This document shows positions 33,605-43,689 of a stretch of DNA of 64,000 nucleotides, in pieces. The notes beneath the pieces are model-generated. The model saw nothing but the letters and a program-made list of their open reading frames with translations. It was not told the origin of the DNA and did no database searches. The DNA is from Pyrenophora tritici-repentis (Eukaryota; Ascomycota; Dothideomycetes; Pleosporales; Pleosporaceae). Location: positions 248,001 through 312,000 of the forward strand of contig NC_089397.1 in NCBI RefSeq assembly GCF_003171515.1. Direction: 5' to 3'. The stretch's first letter is position 1. Each line of letters begins with the position of its first letter. Position numbers and translations under genes: made by a program.

Positions 33605-34285
33605 ATGTCAAAGTTGCATGTCCCGTCAAAACAAGTCGAGACCGTGTACAGATGCTTCGTTAACACCTGGAATGAATACGGCGGACTGAACGGTAGAAGC
33701 CCCGATTCATTCATGTTCACGCCACCAGACACGACATACCAAATTGTCAAGACCAGGAACAAAGGACGTGGAATGGTAGCTAGTCGCGATATTGCCGCAG
33801 GCGAAGTCATCCTTCGGGAGACTCCTCTCGTGGTACTCCCCTACCCAAAATCTATGGCTCCTCTCTTACTCCTTCTGCCTAAGCAAACTCTGAAGACTAT
33901 TCTACTTTTGCACAGCACTATGCCTGACGAAAAGAAATTTTCGGCTGATTGGGATATCCCTCACAATCGTCTTCTCGATGCTCTTATGGGTTGTATCAAT
34001 AGCAATTCTTTCGACGGCAAGACCCTATATGGTCTGATGGGAATACTTGTCCTGACTGGCCCCATGTTCAACCATGACAGCTCGCACAACGTCACACGCA
34101 AAGTCATCTTCGGCCGGAAGCAAGGGAAGAGTCATTTGGAATTTTCTGCGGTTCGCAACATTGTCAAAGACGAGGAACTGACGGTTTTGTACAATAAAGA
34201 CCCCGCTGCTGTTGCAAGATACGGCATCTTAGAGTCCCTGGATATCGAGCAAGATGGACCATGTTGGGAATGCAGATTCTTTTAA
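33605..34285 (+). CDS. SET-domain protein, divergent, N-terminus uncertain
   Basis: From the first in-frame ATG this is 226 aa. The frame is open upstream to at least 33422, so the true start or a first exon is probably missed. SET features: YQIVKTRNKGRGMVASRDI then GEVILRE at the start, FNHDSSHN in place of the usual NHSCxPN, then KDEELTVLYNKDP (usual GEELxxxY). Protein methyltransferases of this class use these blocks to bind S-adenosylmethionine and the substrate Lys. Here the NHSC block is altered, so activity is doubtful. The post-SET end is CWECRFF, a short Cys cluster. The MYND insert of SMYD proteins is absent. Accessory fungal SET families with such changes are common; function unknown. 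Confidence 0.75.
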   Translation: MSKLHVPSKQVETVYRCFVNTWNEYGGLNGRSPDSFMFTPPDTTYQIVKTRNKGRGMVASRDIAAGEVILRETPLVVLPYPKSMAPLLLLLPKQTLKTILLLHSTMPDEKKFSADWDIPHNRLLDALMGCINSNSFDGKTLYGLMGILVLTGPMFNHDSSHNVTRKVIFGRKQGKSHLEFSAVRNIVKDEELTVLYNKDPAAVARYGILESLDIEQDGPCWECRFF

Positions 34286-35284
34286 GAAGCTCGCAGGGCG
34301 CTGTGGCACCATCCTATCTATGAGGTGAGCAGGAGTCGGTTGAATGGAGATGGGCCGAGCTTCCTGTGCAAACGACCATATGTATAGGGACATAAGTGAA
34401 TTCGAGTTGTGTCCGAAGTAACGCCTGAGAATTAATACATTACGTTTCGATTGAGAATGACAAAAGGCTCGTTGCCCAACTACGCATACCATGACAGCTT
34501 CGCGGCTTCTTATGTCTCTCAGACCGCTCCAAGACTAGCCTCGAAGTAGGACTTTGTGGGGGAAGTTAATGATACAAGATAGGATCAAGAGAATCGATTA
34601 CAAAAAGTGAACTCCGAAGAAGGTCGGGAAGAACATGCACTATCGGACTGCTGTGTAAGCATGTGCATCCGGAGTAATCTATTCCCCTGCTCTGACATTA
34701 GAATCGGCTAGCGGCTTCCTGCGTGTCCTGCCGATGCGGCGACCCTAGGCCTAGAAGACTGGGTAAAATCTCCTGCCGATTCACAGTGACGACACGTTAA
34801 CGGCAGCTAAGCTAGCGTTGCGCAACATTTTTGCCTTGTTAGGGTTTTCACGCGTCTTGGCAGATGCTCTCATACCTGGATAGGAATCGGGCAACCGCTT
34901 GACGTCTTTGCCGCGAGCATCCTCCGAGATTTCCCAGTCTTATCGCCCCGTCTCTAGAATGTTCCAACTTCAAGGGGAATTTATGGGTAGGTAGGGCACA
35001 CACCGCTTTGAGGCTCAAAAACGTGTTTTGGGGTGGGTCTGGTACACCGGCGTACATCGGCGAAATAGCAAAAAACATCAGGATAGCGATATGGGCATCA
35101 TCGCACATATTTTGATGTATTACAAATGCTCGGAAAATTTCTAGAAAGTGGGTAAGTGTTGGTATAAGAGGGTGAGGACGACTGGTGTGGTATGCATTCC
35201 AATAATCCTATCAACTCATAATCTCACCGCAATATCACGATAACTCTTTCTCTTCCCACACTTCGATACCAGTAGCCAACGATA
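34286..35284. other. Intergenic and ADH promoter
   Basis: No gene seen. The last 80 bp before 35285 are C/T/A-rich and lead to ACGATAATG, a normal fungal leader. Confidence 0.5.
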
Positions 35285-36340
35285 ATGTCTTCATCACCCG
35301 ACTTCCAGGGCTGGGTTGCCCACGACCCTTCCGCCGCTGATGGAAACATGAAATGGGGCGACTACACCCCCAAGAACTTTGAGTCCACCGACATCGAGAT
35401 GGAAATCAGCCACTGCGGTGTCTGCGGTTCCGACATTCACACTCTCCGCTCCGGCTGGGGCCCCTCAGACTACCCTCTTGTCGTTGGCCACGAGATCATT
35501 GGCAAGGTCACCCGTGTTGGTGACGATGTCAAGGACCTCAAGGTTGGTGACCGCGTCGGTGTTGGTGCGCAGAGCGACTGCTGCGAGGCTTGCCGACCTT
35601 GCAAGACCAAGCAGGAGAGCAACTGTAACAACTTCGTCATGACCTACAACGCAAAGTACAAGACTGGTGACAAGGCCATGGGTGGTTACGCAAAGAACTG
35701 GCGTGGACCTGCTTCATTCGCCATTCCCATTCCCGAGGGCCTGCCTTCTGAGTACGCTGCTCCCCTCATGTGCGGTGGTGTAACCGTATACAACCCTCTC
35801 GTCTCATACGGTGCCGGCCCAGGAAAGCGTGTGGGTGTCGTTGGTATTGGAGGTCTCGGCCACTTTGCACTCCTCTTCGCGAAGGCTCTTGGATGCGACG
35901 AGGTTGTTGCCATTTCCCGCTCTTCCAGCAAGAAGGCCGATGCCCTTGAGCTTGGTGCTGACAAGTTCATTGCAACTGGCGAGGACCCTGACTGGATGAA
36001 CAAGAACGCCGCTGGCCTCGACATCATCATCTCCACCATCTCCGGCGGTTTCCCTCTCGACCAGTACCTCAACCTCCTCGACGTCAACGGTACTTTCGTC
36101 CAGCTCGGTGCCCCCGACGACCCATTGCCCAGCTTCTCTCCCATGGGCTTGATCTTCAAGAACTTGAAGATTGCTGGTAGCTTGATCGGCACCAGGCAGC
36201 ACATCCGGGACATGTTGGAGTTGGCTAAGAAGACAAACCTGAAGGCTTGGGTACAGGTCAGGCCAATGTCTGAGGCCAATGATGTTATTGTTGATTTCGA
36301 AAAGGGCCTACCCAGGTACCGATATGTGCTTAAGAACTAG
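35285..36340 (+). CDS. Zinc-dependent alcohol dehydrogenase (cinnamyl/ADH6 type)
   Basis: Single exon, 351 aa, close to the family norm. Catalytic zinc ligands are C44 (SHCGVCGSD), H69 with E70 (VVGHE) and C163 (APLMCGG). The structural zinc set is C100, C103, C106 and C114. The Rossmann motif is GVVGIGGLGHFA at 184-195. The Ser-rich SRSSSKK after the second strand fits NADP(H) rather than NAD(H). Family members reduce aromatic and branched aldehydes, including furfural and cinnamaldehyde, in the cytosol. It ends PRYRYVLKN like ADH6/ADH7. Strong C-ending codon bias suggests high expression. Confidence 0.95.
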   Translation: MSSSPDFQGWVAHDPSAADGNMKWGDYTPKNFESTDIEMEISHCGVCGSDIHTLRSGWGPSDYPLVVGHEIIGKVTRVGDDVKDLKVGDRVGVGAQSDCCEACRPCKTKQESNCNNFVMTYNAKYKTGDKAMGGYAKNWRGPASFAIPIPEGLPSEYAAPLMCGGVTVYNPLVSYGAGPGKRVGVVGIGGLGHFALLFAKALGCDEVVAISRSSSKKADALELGADKFIATGEDPDWMNKNAAGLDIIISTISGGFPLDQYLNLLDVNGTFVQLGAPDDPLPSFSPMGLIFKNLKIAGSLIGTRQHIRDMLELAKKTNLKAWVQVRPMSEANDVIVDFEKGLPRYRYVLKN

Positions 36341-36587
36341 ATGGTTGTGGATGGATTAGACGATACCCTGTAGATGTAGTTGTATGAATGAAGTTTAGCG
36401 CTTTTTCTAATCGTTCTGTGTCATTGGCATGCTTTGATTTCTTTCCACTTTCTGGGCGTGCGCCACTCAGTGCAAAGAGATATGATGATTGCGCCGACCA
36501 TTGGCCGCTTGATGAAGGTGACGTTGATGCAAGATGATGATAGGGTGCAAGGTTCGGATGTAAAGGGCGCTAAATTTGAGGCCTACC

Positions 36588-36625
36588 AGCGACCAATCAG
36601 CGCTCAGCCGACCTCGAGCATATAA
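36588..36625 (+). promoter_or_regulatory. CCAAT and TATA elements
   Basis: A CCAATCA at about 36592 and a CATATAA at about 36618 lie 26 bp apart. They precede a strongly C/T-rich leader (36640-36760) and face the zinc-finger gene downstream. They fix transcription as starting near 36650. Confidence 0.5.
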
Positions 36626-36814
36626 CCGCCCCCCAAGACGTCCATCTCTCTTCTTTCCTTCTTCACCGTGGGGCCTGTGGCCGCCAAAGCGTCCACTCCT
36701 TTCTTCTTTCTTCCCATCTACTTAGCCCGCTCTTCTTCGTTCTTTACTACCTTCTGGGAGCCAGGGGCTTCTTTGCGGCACACAGGTACCCCATCGCTAG
36801 ACGTTCTATCGTAG

Positions 36815-37489
36815 CGTTTAATTTCCGGACCTAGAGAAAGCGCGTTTCAAGACGAAGACCAACATCTACATCGCCTTTTTATTGACCCGCGCTTGCTTGA
36901 CATTCGGGAAACCTCACACTGTGTCCCGCTTGCGAACCAGACTACCCAGTCAACGACAGGCGAAGAAGAGCAACAACAACCTTATGAGACAGATGGACTC
37001 CCTCTTTTCCCTTCCTGCGTTCTATTTGACCCACGGCCACAACACTCTTTTCTCGACAGACCTAATGCTTACGAAACAACACCGTCATCATCATCTCAGC
37101 CTCAGTCTGCCCCACTTTCCCTCGAGGCCAAACCAGAGTACAACTGTCAGAAATGCGGGAGGTCCTTTCCTCAGCAATCCAAGTTGAAGTGAGTAGCTTC
37201 AATTACAAAGCCATAAACGTTACTGATGCCTGAAAGGCTGCATTTGAAAACACACGAAACGTACAAGTGTGAGACTTGTGATGTGTACTTTCGTGACAGC
37301 AAAGACGCTAAGAAAGACCTGGAACGTCACAGGCAAACCAAAGCACATCAGAAGAAACTTGGAGTTGCTTCCAATGCATCGCAGTTTGTATGCCCTGTTG
37401 AGTGGTGCGCGAAGAGCATGCCGCGGAAAGACAATTTGAATCGGCACATCAAGTCTCAGCACCCTGAACAGCAGCTTTTGGGAAATTAG
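36815..37489 (+). CDS. Three-finger C2H2 protein, start codon not identifiable
   Basis: Exon 1 is open from 36815 to 37188 and exon 2 is 37237-37489. The 48-bp intron (GTGAGT..CTGATGC..AAAG) falls inside the first finger and splices CQKCGRSFPQQSKL to KLHLKTH. The second finger region is CETCDVYF followed by LERHRQTKAH, and the third is CPVEWC followed by NLNRHIKSQH. No ATG exists in this frame anywhere in exon 1, and none exists on the plus strand between 36650 and 36983. The ATGs at 36984 and 36993 are out of frame. Start at a near-cognate TTG/CTG, a decayed start, or a sequence error are possible. Upstream residues (QQQPYETDG, SSSSQPQSAP) look protein-like. Probably nuclear. Confidence 0.7.
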
Positions 37490-37913
37490 CTAGATGAGAG
37501 ATTAATATCATAAATTATGCTATCAATGATTGTGTGTATTGTCCTTGTTTCGTGGTGAATTCGTGGCGACCATGTTCAACCTCATGTGCAAGCCACCACG
37601 TCTGGAAAGATTTCTCGTTAAAGGCTGAAGAACAGGCCGTAATTAGACACTCGGCTCACTGAACTGATAGATGATGATAATCCTGCGGTCTGACGGCACA
37701 TTAAGCCACTAGACGCCGTGACCAGTCATTTCTGCACTTCATATCCCGTCAAATCAGATGTTTCCCGCATCGAAACATCATCCTGTCCAATCATTGCCAG
37801 ACCCAGAACATCCACAACGCCAGCTTGATTCTGGTACATGTGGTAGGCCTCAATCATGTGTCTCCCACGACCCTTGGTTGTCCACACACCCGTATCTCCA
37901 GCTCTTCTTTACA

Positions 37914-38402
37914 ATGACATCCATCTTCTGCTGCTCCAATACCCGCGGTTACAAAAACCGCACCCTATCCCACGAATCCAAATTTATCACCTTCCTCACC
38001 TGGGCCAACTTCCCCCAGGAAAGCAGCATCGTTCCCCCCCCCCCCCCCCCCCCCGATGCAGCTCCAACCCCGCAAACGTTTCATTCGCCGTACAGATCGT
38101 CAAGCAGACTAACTACGGTCCACTGGATGGGAAACGGTACTTTGTCGCTGCAGACGATGGGTCGTTCACCGAGGTGACGGAGCAGTGGCTTGTTGATGCG
38201 AATTTCGAGAAGTTGAATACGTGAGTTGTTGGCCGTTCTGTGAGGAAGACAAGGTGGCTGATAACATGTTCTTAGGTTTAAGAATTTCAGATGCTTGACG
38301 CATAATAAGTTCTTCGAGGTCAATATTTATCAGAAAGATCCGGCGAATGCGCATCGTTGGCGTGCGAATATTGCTAGACCTGCTGGCGATATTGACTTGT
38401 GA
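37914..38402 (+). pseudogene. Small hypothetical gene interrupted by a poly-C run
   Basis: An ATG at 37914 opens a frame (MTSIFCCSNTRGYKNRTLSH) that runs to a 21-C homopolymer at 38034-38054. Beyond it, protein-like sequence continues in another frame (VKQTNYGPLDGKRYFVAADD, then TEVTEQWLVDANFEKLNT). A 55-bp intron (38221-38275) joins that to FKNFRCLTHNKFFEVNIYQK and a stop at 38402. With one C fewer, or two more, the whole would be one frame of about 144 codons. Family not recognised. The break is either a homopolymer length error in the assembly, a real mutation, or a length-variable tract. Confidence 0.55.
38034..38054 (+). repeat. Poly-C tract of 21
   Basis: Uninterrupted run of 21 C inside the gene at 37914-38402. 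Other long C runs in the window: 13673-13679, 22122-22132 and 48063-48076. Confidence 0.95.
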
Positions 38403-38442
38403 AGGGTCGTGATGCATGGTGAGCAGGAAGGGCAGGGGTTGA

Positions 38443-38533
38443 TGGCTAGAGGTTCATTTCGATTGCGAACTTGCTGCTTCGATGTAACCTTTTAAAGTTC
38501 TTTTGGGTGCGGTAGCGATTGATGGCGTCACTC
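38443..38533 (+). repeat. Copy B of a dispersed repeat
   Basis: Similar to 33085-33190 in the same orientation; lies 40 bp downstream of a stop codon. About 14 bp shorter than copy A. Confidence 0.65.
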
Positions 38534-38615
38534 TGTACGAGAATTTTGTGAACAGGTCGACTGACAATTGAATATACAATATTACTAGATATTAGGGTAT
38601 CACAAAAGAAATTAG

Positions 38616-40130
38616 CTATAGGCTCGACACACTCGTGTTGTTGCTCTGATGTTTTGGTTTTCTCGATGCATAATTGTTCATCTCCATTTGAACGAGCTCC
38701 TGCTCATCACTTTCAGTACGTTGGACCTCGAATGTCTTTGTGTAAGTGATGGAATGTGGGGTTGAGATTGCTGTTCCAGGTGCGCTCACACTGCCTAGTG
38801 CACTTTCTCCTTTCTTCAGCCCTTGACTCTGACTGCCGTATGCGTAGTATGGTCGGTCCGTGGCTTTGGTCGTACCCATCAGCTTGGGGAACATGCGAAC
38901 GAGGATGACGCGGAGGGCAGGCAGGCAGGCACATATGATTCCGACGTTGATTTCGATGTTGGACCACTTGATGACTTCTGATTGGTCCCAGGTTGGGTTG
39001 GATGAGGCGGCGAAGTTGACTAGAGAACTCAAGCGGAGAATGGAGATGATGGTAACACTATGTTTCGAATTAGTGGCTGGGCATTAAAGGTAGTCAGGGG
39101 TCGACTTACAATGTACCGACGCAGAACATGACGGCAACACTAAGCTTCTTGCGCCACGACAGTTGAAGCTGGAAAACTTCGTACAAGGGTAGTGCCAGCA
39201 TCCAGATGTCTAGAACGATGCTGATGATAGCACTGGTCCATGCTAGCCCGTTGATGTCGACGCACTTGCCGGTACCTTCCAAATCCCATTTTGTCCAATA
39301 GAACGAAATAGGCTGGCACTGGAAGATCGCCACGATGATGAAGGCGATTCCGTTCAGGACATTAAACCCGATAGTGCCCCAAAGTAGTCGTCTGATGATC
39401 ATCTTGGGAAAAATCCGTAGAAAGAAGAAAAGGAGCGTGAGTTTTAAAAGGGCGAGCTGGAGGAAATAGAGGATTTCCAAGGCGTAAAGGTACTTGACAA
39501 AGTTGGTGATTTGGTCAAAGCTGACTGTCCAGACGTCTCTTCCGAGTCCGTTAGGGACGATAGCCCTGTCGATGATAACGACTGATGGTACACCAGCAAC
39601 TAGGGCGGCAACGACACTGTAGTCATCCCACCCTAGTTCACCGACGGAGAATGCCGCCTTGTAGATGACACGGGTAAGCGCGCAGAACGCAGTGGCAGAA
39701 GCAAGAGCAACGTTGGAAATGCGAAGGGATGGACCCTTGTCACGTATCGGGGCGTGACATATTATCGAGGTAGCGTTCTTTGTTGCTGGGGTCACAATCA
39801 GTCAAGCCCATTGGTATGATCGGAAGTGACTACTCACTCAAGCTCTGTCTGAGAGTACATGATTTCATAACACATCCCTCGACGTTTTTTTGTAGTTTGG
39901 CGTCCCTGCATATGCAAGCTGCGTCGGTAAAACTACAGTTTGACTGTGCAACTGCAGTGACAAGGCATACTTGCTGAAGTGGTTCGTCAGTACTCGTTCC
40001 AACCCATCATGCAAGATGAACATACCGCACATGAAGGAAGCTTCTCAACGGCTGCTATTAAAGACGAATCCTGGGCAAGTACTACCTGCTTCCATGCTAG
40101 CAATGGGAGTAGCAATTGCAGAAGCCTCAT
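38616..40130 (-). CDS. CFEM-domain seven-helix receptor (Pth11-like)
   Basis: Four exons: 40130-40026, 39973-39838, 39785-39110 and 39057-38616, with three 52-bp introns; 452 aa. A signal peptide (MRLLQLLLPLLAWKQVVLAQ) is followed by a CFEM domain: LPSCAQVC, then SNCSFTDAACICRD, then EGCVMKSC. Seven hydrophobic helices follow, including WDDYSVVAALVAGVPSVVII and LEILYFLQLALLKLTLLFFF. The cytosolic tail is Ser/Thr-rich (about 100 aa). This is the architecture of the fungal Pth11 receptor class, in which Pth11 of the rice-blast fungus senses surfaces during appressorium formation. The ligand is unknown. The CFEM exons are only visible after splicing; the single-frame part begins at the first transmembrane segment. 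Confidence 0.9.
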
Positions 40131-43100
40131 CCTTCCTCGTACACATGCAATATTACTGTTTAGAATCGAAAGGTCCGGGGTTATTAGGGTAATGAAAAGG
40201 TTGGCGATGGCCTGCGGGGTCAGGTGGCTTCACGACTTTCAGACTTCGCGGGGAGATTCGAACAATATCAAGACGTTCCAGTCAAGGTCGCTTAGGGTCC
40301 AGGGGAGAGCTCCTATATGAAACGCTATATAGTAAGCGAATGTCTGCAGGCACATTTAGCCATGGGAGAGCGGACGGTAGCTGTAGCTTTCGGTATGGAG
40401 TGGGGCACCACGGCTTCAATGGCAAGGAGTGTCATGCTCCCTCCGTGCCAGACGTTTGTTATCGCCCTACGGATGCCTGGTCCATGCATTCAAAGGTGTG
40501 TACTAGTTTTCATAGTGATGGGCTCCAGCCAATTATACAGCTGAAACTGGAAGCGAATGCACACGCGGCCCCAGAAAAGCTGAAATGGACCGCTGTTGAA
40601 TCCATGGCAAGGAAGACGCTAGCAGCAGCGGAGATCGCCCTTTTTTAGCAGTCGGGTGCCTGGCGTCTCGTGGGCTTCGCCTAGGATGCAGGGACCGAAC
40701 ATTTGCGTGAATTGAGGCTTTGGAGGTCAGCGTAAGACGATCGGCAGGTATACCGAACATGGTTGCTCGTTCCGGTACACGACGTGAATGGACAACTTGG
40801 CGCGCGACACGTGCGCCACCCCTAACGAAATCTTCAATGCCTCCGTTCCAGCACGCGATCATCTTCCCGTCGCCGAACTTCAACCACCTCCAGCCGCTAC
40901 TTGGTCTCTAGGCCCAAAACCCGGTGGATCCCGACTTACTTTTCGAAGATCATGTTCACTGGCTGCTACAACGGCGACGATCAGCTTAGCGAGTCACGGT
41001 CGACGAGTACGGCATTTGAGATGCGAGACGCAGTTGCAAAGATTTCACATGTCGACGTCACGCATACCTAGGTAGTGCCACGATGCGCTGCATTGTTGCG
41101 CAAGCGTTCGCCGATGTTTTAACACATGACAATGGCACGTCATTGGAGGCGCAGGCGGCCGGTGAGGCTGGGGTAACCAAACGGTTCGAAAGAGGTCAAC
41201 CTTGCCAACTAAGCTTCCATGCCACCACAATCGTGATGAGGTATTTCAGGACGCACTTCCAATGCCATTCGGGGAGATGCGTTGTTGAGCAATTCGACGT
41301 CCGCGGCCTCTGATTGTGGTTGAGATTGGCGAAACCAACACTAGAACACCATGTTTAGCGTCTAGAAGAATCGAACGGTCTAGGAGACATTCCTCCGACC
41401 CGTACAAAGCCACATCCGAAAGAATCCGTCACCCACCGTTATTGTTACGAGATATTCCGTCTTGTTGACATTGCCATCCGGCCGACGTTTCGCCTTCAAA
41501 CCTCCCGCTTGGGAGAGATGAGATCTCAAAACTTTGAATTCAACACTTGTTCCACGACAGGGTGCGAGACATATCCCGGGCATTACCTCAGCCCTACAGG
41601 GTATACCTGACGCAACAACGAAACAAGCCCATGCGACAGCGGCAGAATTCCGCCTTTCAACACACCTTCTGCGCTCCCCTTTTCTGACGGGCCGCACTTC
41701 GAGTTGGGATTAGTGGGACCTTGTGGCGATGGCGTGAGTTTCGACTCACGGCATTCCTCATTTCTCAGCCGTCCCTTGAGCGCCAGTGTGCGCCTCCCCC
41801 AGATCAACGAACACCTACGACTTTGGTATGGAATACTCCAGACTTTCAGATTGATTATCGGTCCGATACCGTTGACCGAAAGTACTGTCACGAGCATGAT
41901 CGCCGCCATCTTTCCCAAGGTCGTCGTACTGCAGCGGCTACGATATTAGCGCGTCGCGTGGTCTGCACGCATCCTGACCGCACATCACTGACCGCACACC
42001 AAATGTTGTCTGCAAGATCCGTTGCAGCGGCACATTTGGGCGGCTGACTTGCTAGTAAATGGCAGATTCCGATCGCTTGTCGTCTTGGGCGCCCCTCGAT
42101 AATTTCTGACAGCCACAGACTCAGGTTGAATCCTACGATTCAACCAACCATACCATTACTTGGTAACTCCACATGGCAAATGACATACATTCCCAACGTG
42201 GAGCTCGCATACAGTGGACTCATGCTTCTTACTCTGCTGACCCACAAAGATATCGCCATCGCTGCTTCACCAGCCACACCAGACATCACAGCGCATCGCA
42301 TCGCAGCACATCACATCACACACACGTCATGTTACCATCAAAAGACTTTCGGGAACCAAACTTTATGTGTGACGAAACATCGCACTTGCAGGCAAACAAG
42401 AATCCCGAGATCGGCAAATACCATGCCACGACCACATGGTAATAGTCTCGCGTGGCCTTTGTGTGCGCTCGGGTACGTGCCGATCACCCAGTAGCTCATA
42501 TCTTCAAACGGCCAACCACCTGCATCACGCGTCTACAAAATCCAAGGGGCGACGATCTTCAGTGGAATTGACGAAAGCGAGGACCATATGGGGTTCACTA
42601 ACCGAAACCGCTCTATATGCCACCTTGGTATCGACAACGTCCACTTCCTTTTCGGCTCGATTATTGAGGTTTCTACTCAATTGGTAAGTATTGGTCATAT
42701 GGTTTGCCTTTTTTGTGCTCCTTGTCGATATGTGACTGTTCCTGGACGGCCGGCAGTCGACCTACAGTGGCACCAAGCCCTTGGTGTCGGTATATTCACC
42801 AATTGGCGAGGGAGACGTATGACAGGTGCCGTAGCCGATGCCAAGAAGGTGCCGTAGCCGATGTCAAGAAGGTTCCGAGCATCTGCACTCTGCGGGTATG
42901 TTGTCACTTGCCGGCTTCTTCCTCTTGCCGAATTCATTCACCTCGTATTCATCTCACCGCCCAACTTCGGCGTTGTTTCGCATCCAGCATCGATCTGCCT
43001 CAACTATGCCAAGCCCAGCGCATGTCATTCCTAAACGATCGGGGGAAGTGAACATCTAGACCACACATCCGAGCACTACTGAAATCCTACAAACCGATCA

Positions 43101-43680
43101 TCCTACTCGTGACTTTAGTTGGCAAGTGCATTTCACCTGCATGTCTACTCAATCACATCACTGTCACCTTCTTGTAACTATCTAGATCCCCCTACCCCTC
43201 GTTGAAACCCCGAAAATCAGTACTATAAGCCGCGGTTCATGTGTTATTGCCCCCTTTGAAGATCATCACCGACGCAGCTGACGCCGGCGAGCCGAGGTCA
43301 AAGTTGACGGAGCAACCAACATCAGATCGAGAGAGAGCATGTCTCAGAATTTCCGAGAAATCATCCTTTTGCATGCGGTATTATCTGGAGAAAAAAAGAT
43401 GTCCCCTGCATTTTGGTTGTTCGTATCCAACGTCGGATGACATGCATGGGTGGTCTGTGACATCGGAGTCGAAGTAACGGGTAAAATCTCCGATGTGCAT
43501 GTAAGCACTCAAAACACCACTACACGTGGAGATGAGTGTGCGCGAATATTGTGCCGACAGATTGTGCGAAAAAAAGTATCTCACTCTTCTTACAGAGGTA
43601 AGAGTCGAGGAAGCTTGGTAATGCTCTCGTCAGCATCATGTAATCGATGGTTCTCCAGATTGGTACGCCAAGGATGGGTA
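40131..43680. other. 3.5-kb region without a recognised gene
   Basis: No frame longer than about 120 codons, and none with a domain, convincing start context or splice-linked continuation. It contains a 23-bp tandem duplication at 42824-42869. The first 200 bp include the promoter of the CFEM receptor. Confidence 0.45.
42824..42869 (+). repeat. 23-bp tandem duplication
   Basis: Two adjacent copies of AGGTGCCGTAGCCGATG plus 6 bases, differing at one position. Likely a replication slip. Confidence 0.85.
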
Positions 43681-43689
43681 TCATGGTAG

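Noticed and set aside
35686..36279. 197-codon frame antisense to the alcohol dehydrogenase
   Set aside because: Shadow of a codon-biased gene.
40250..40330. Possible minus-strand tRNA (GATTCGAAC, B-box-like)
   Set aside because: The second half of the B box (GAACC) is missing, and no cloverleaf or A box could be drawn.
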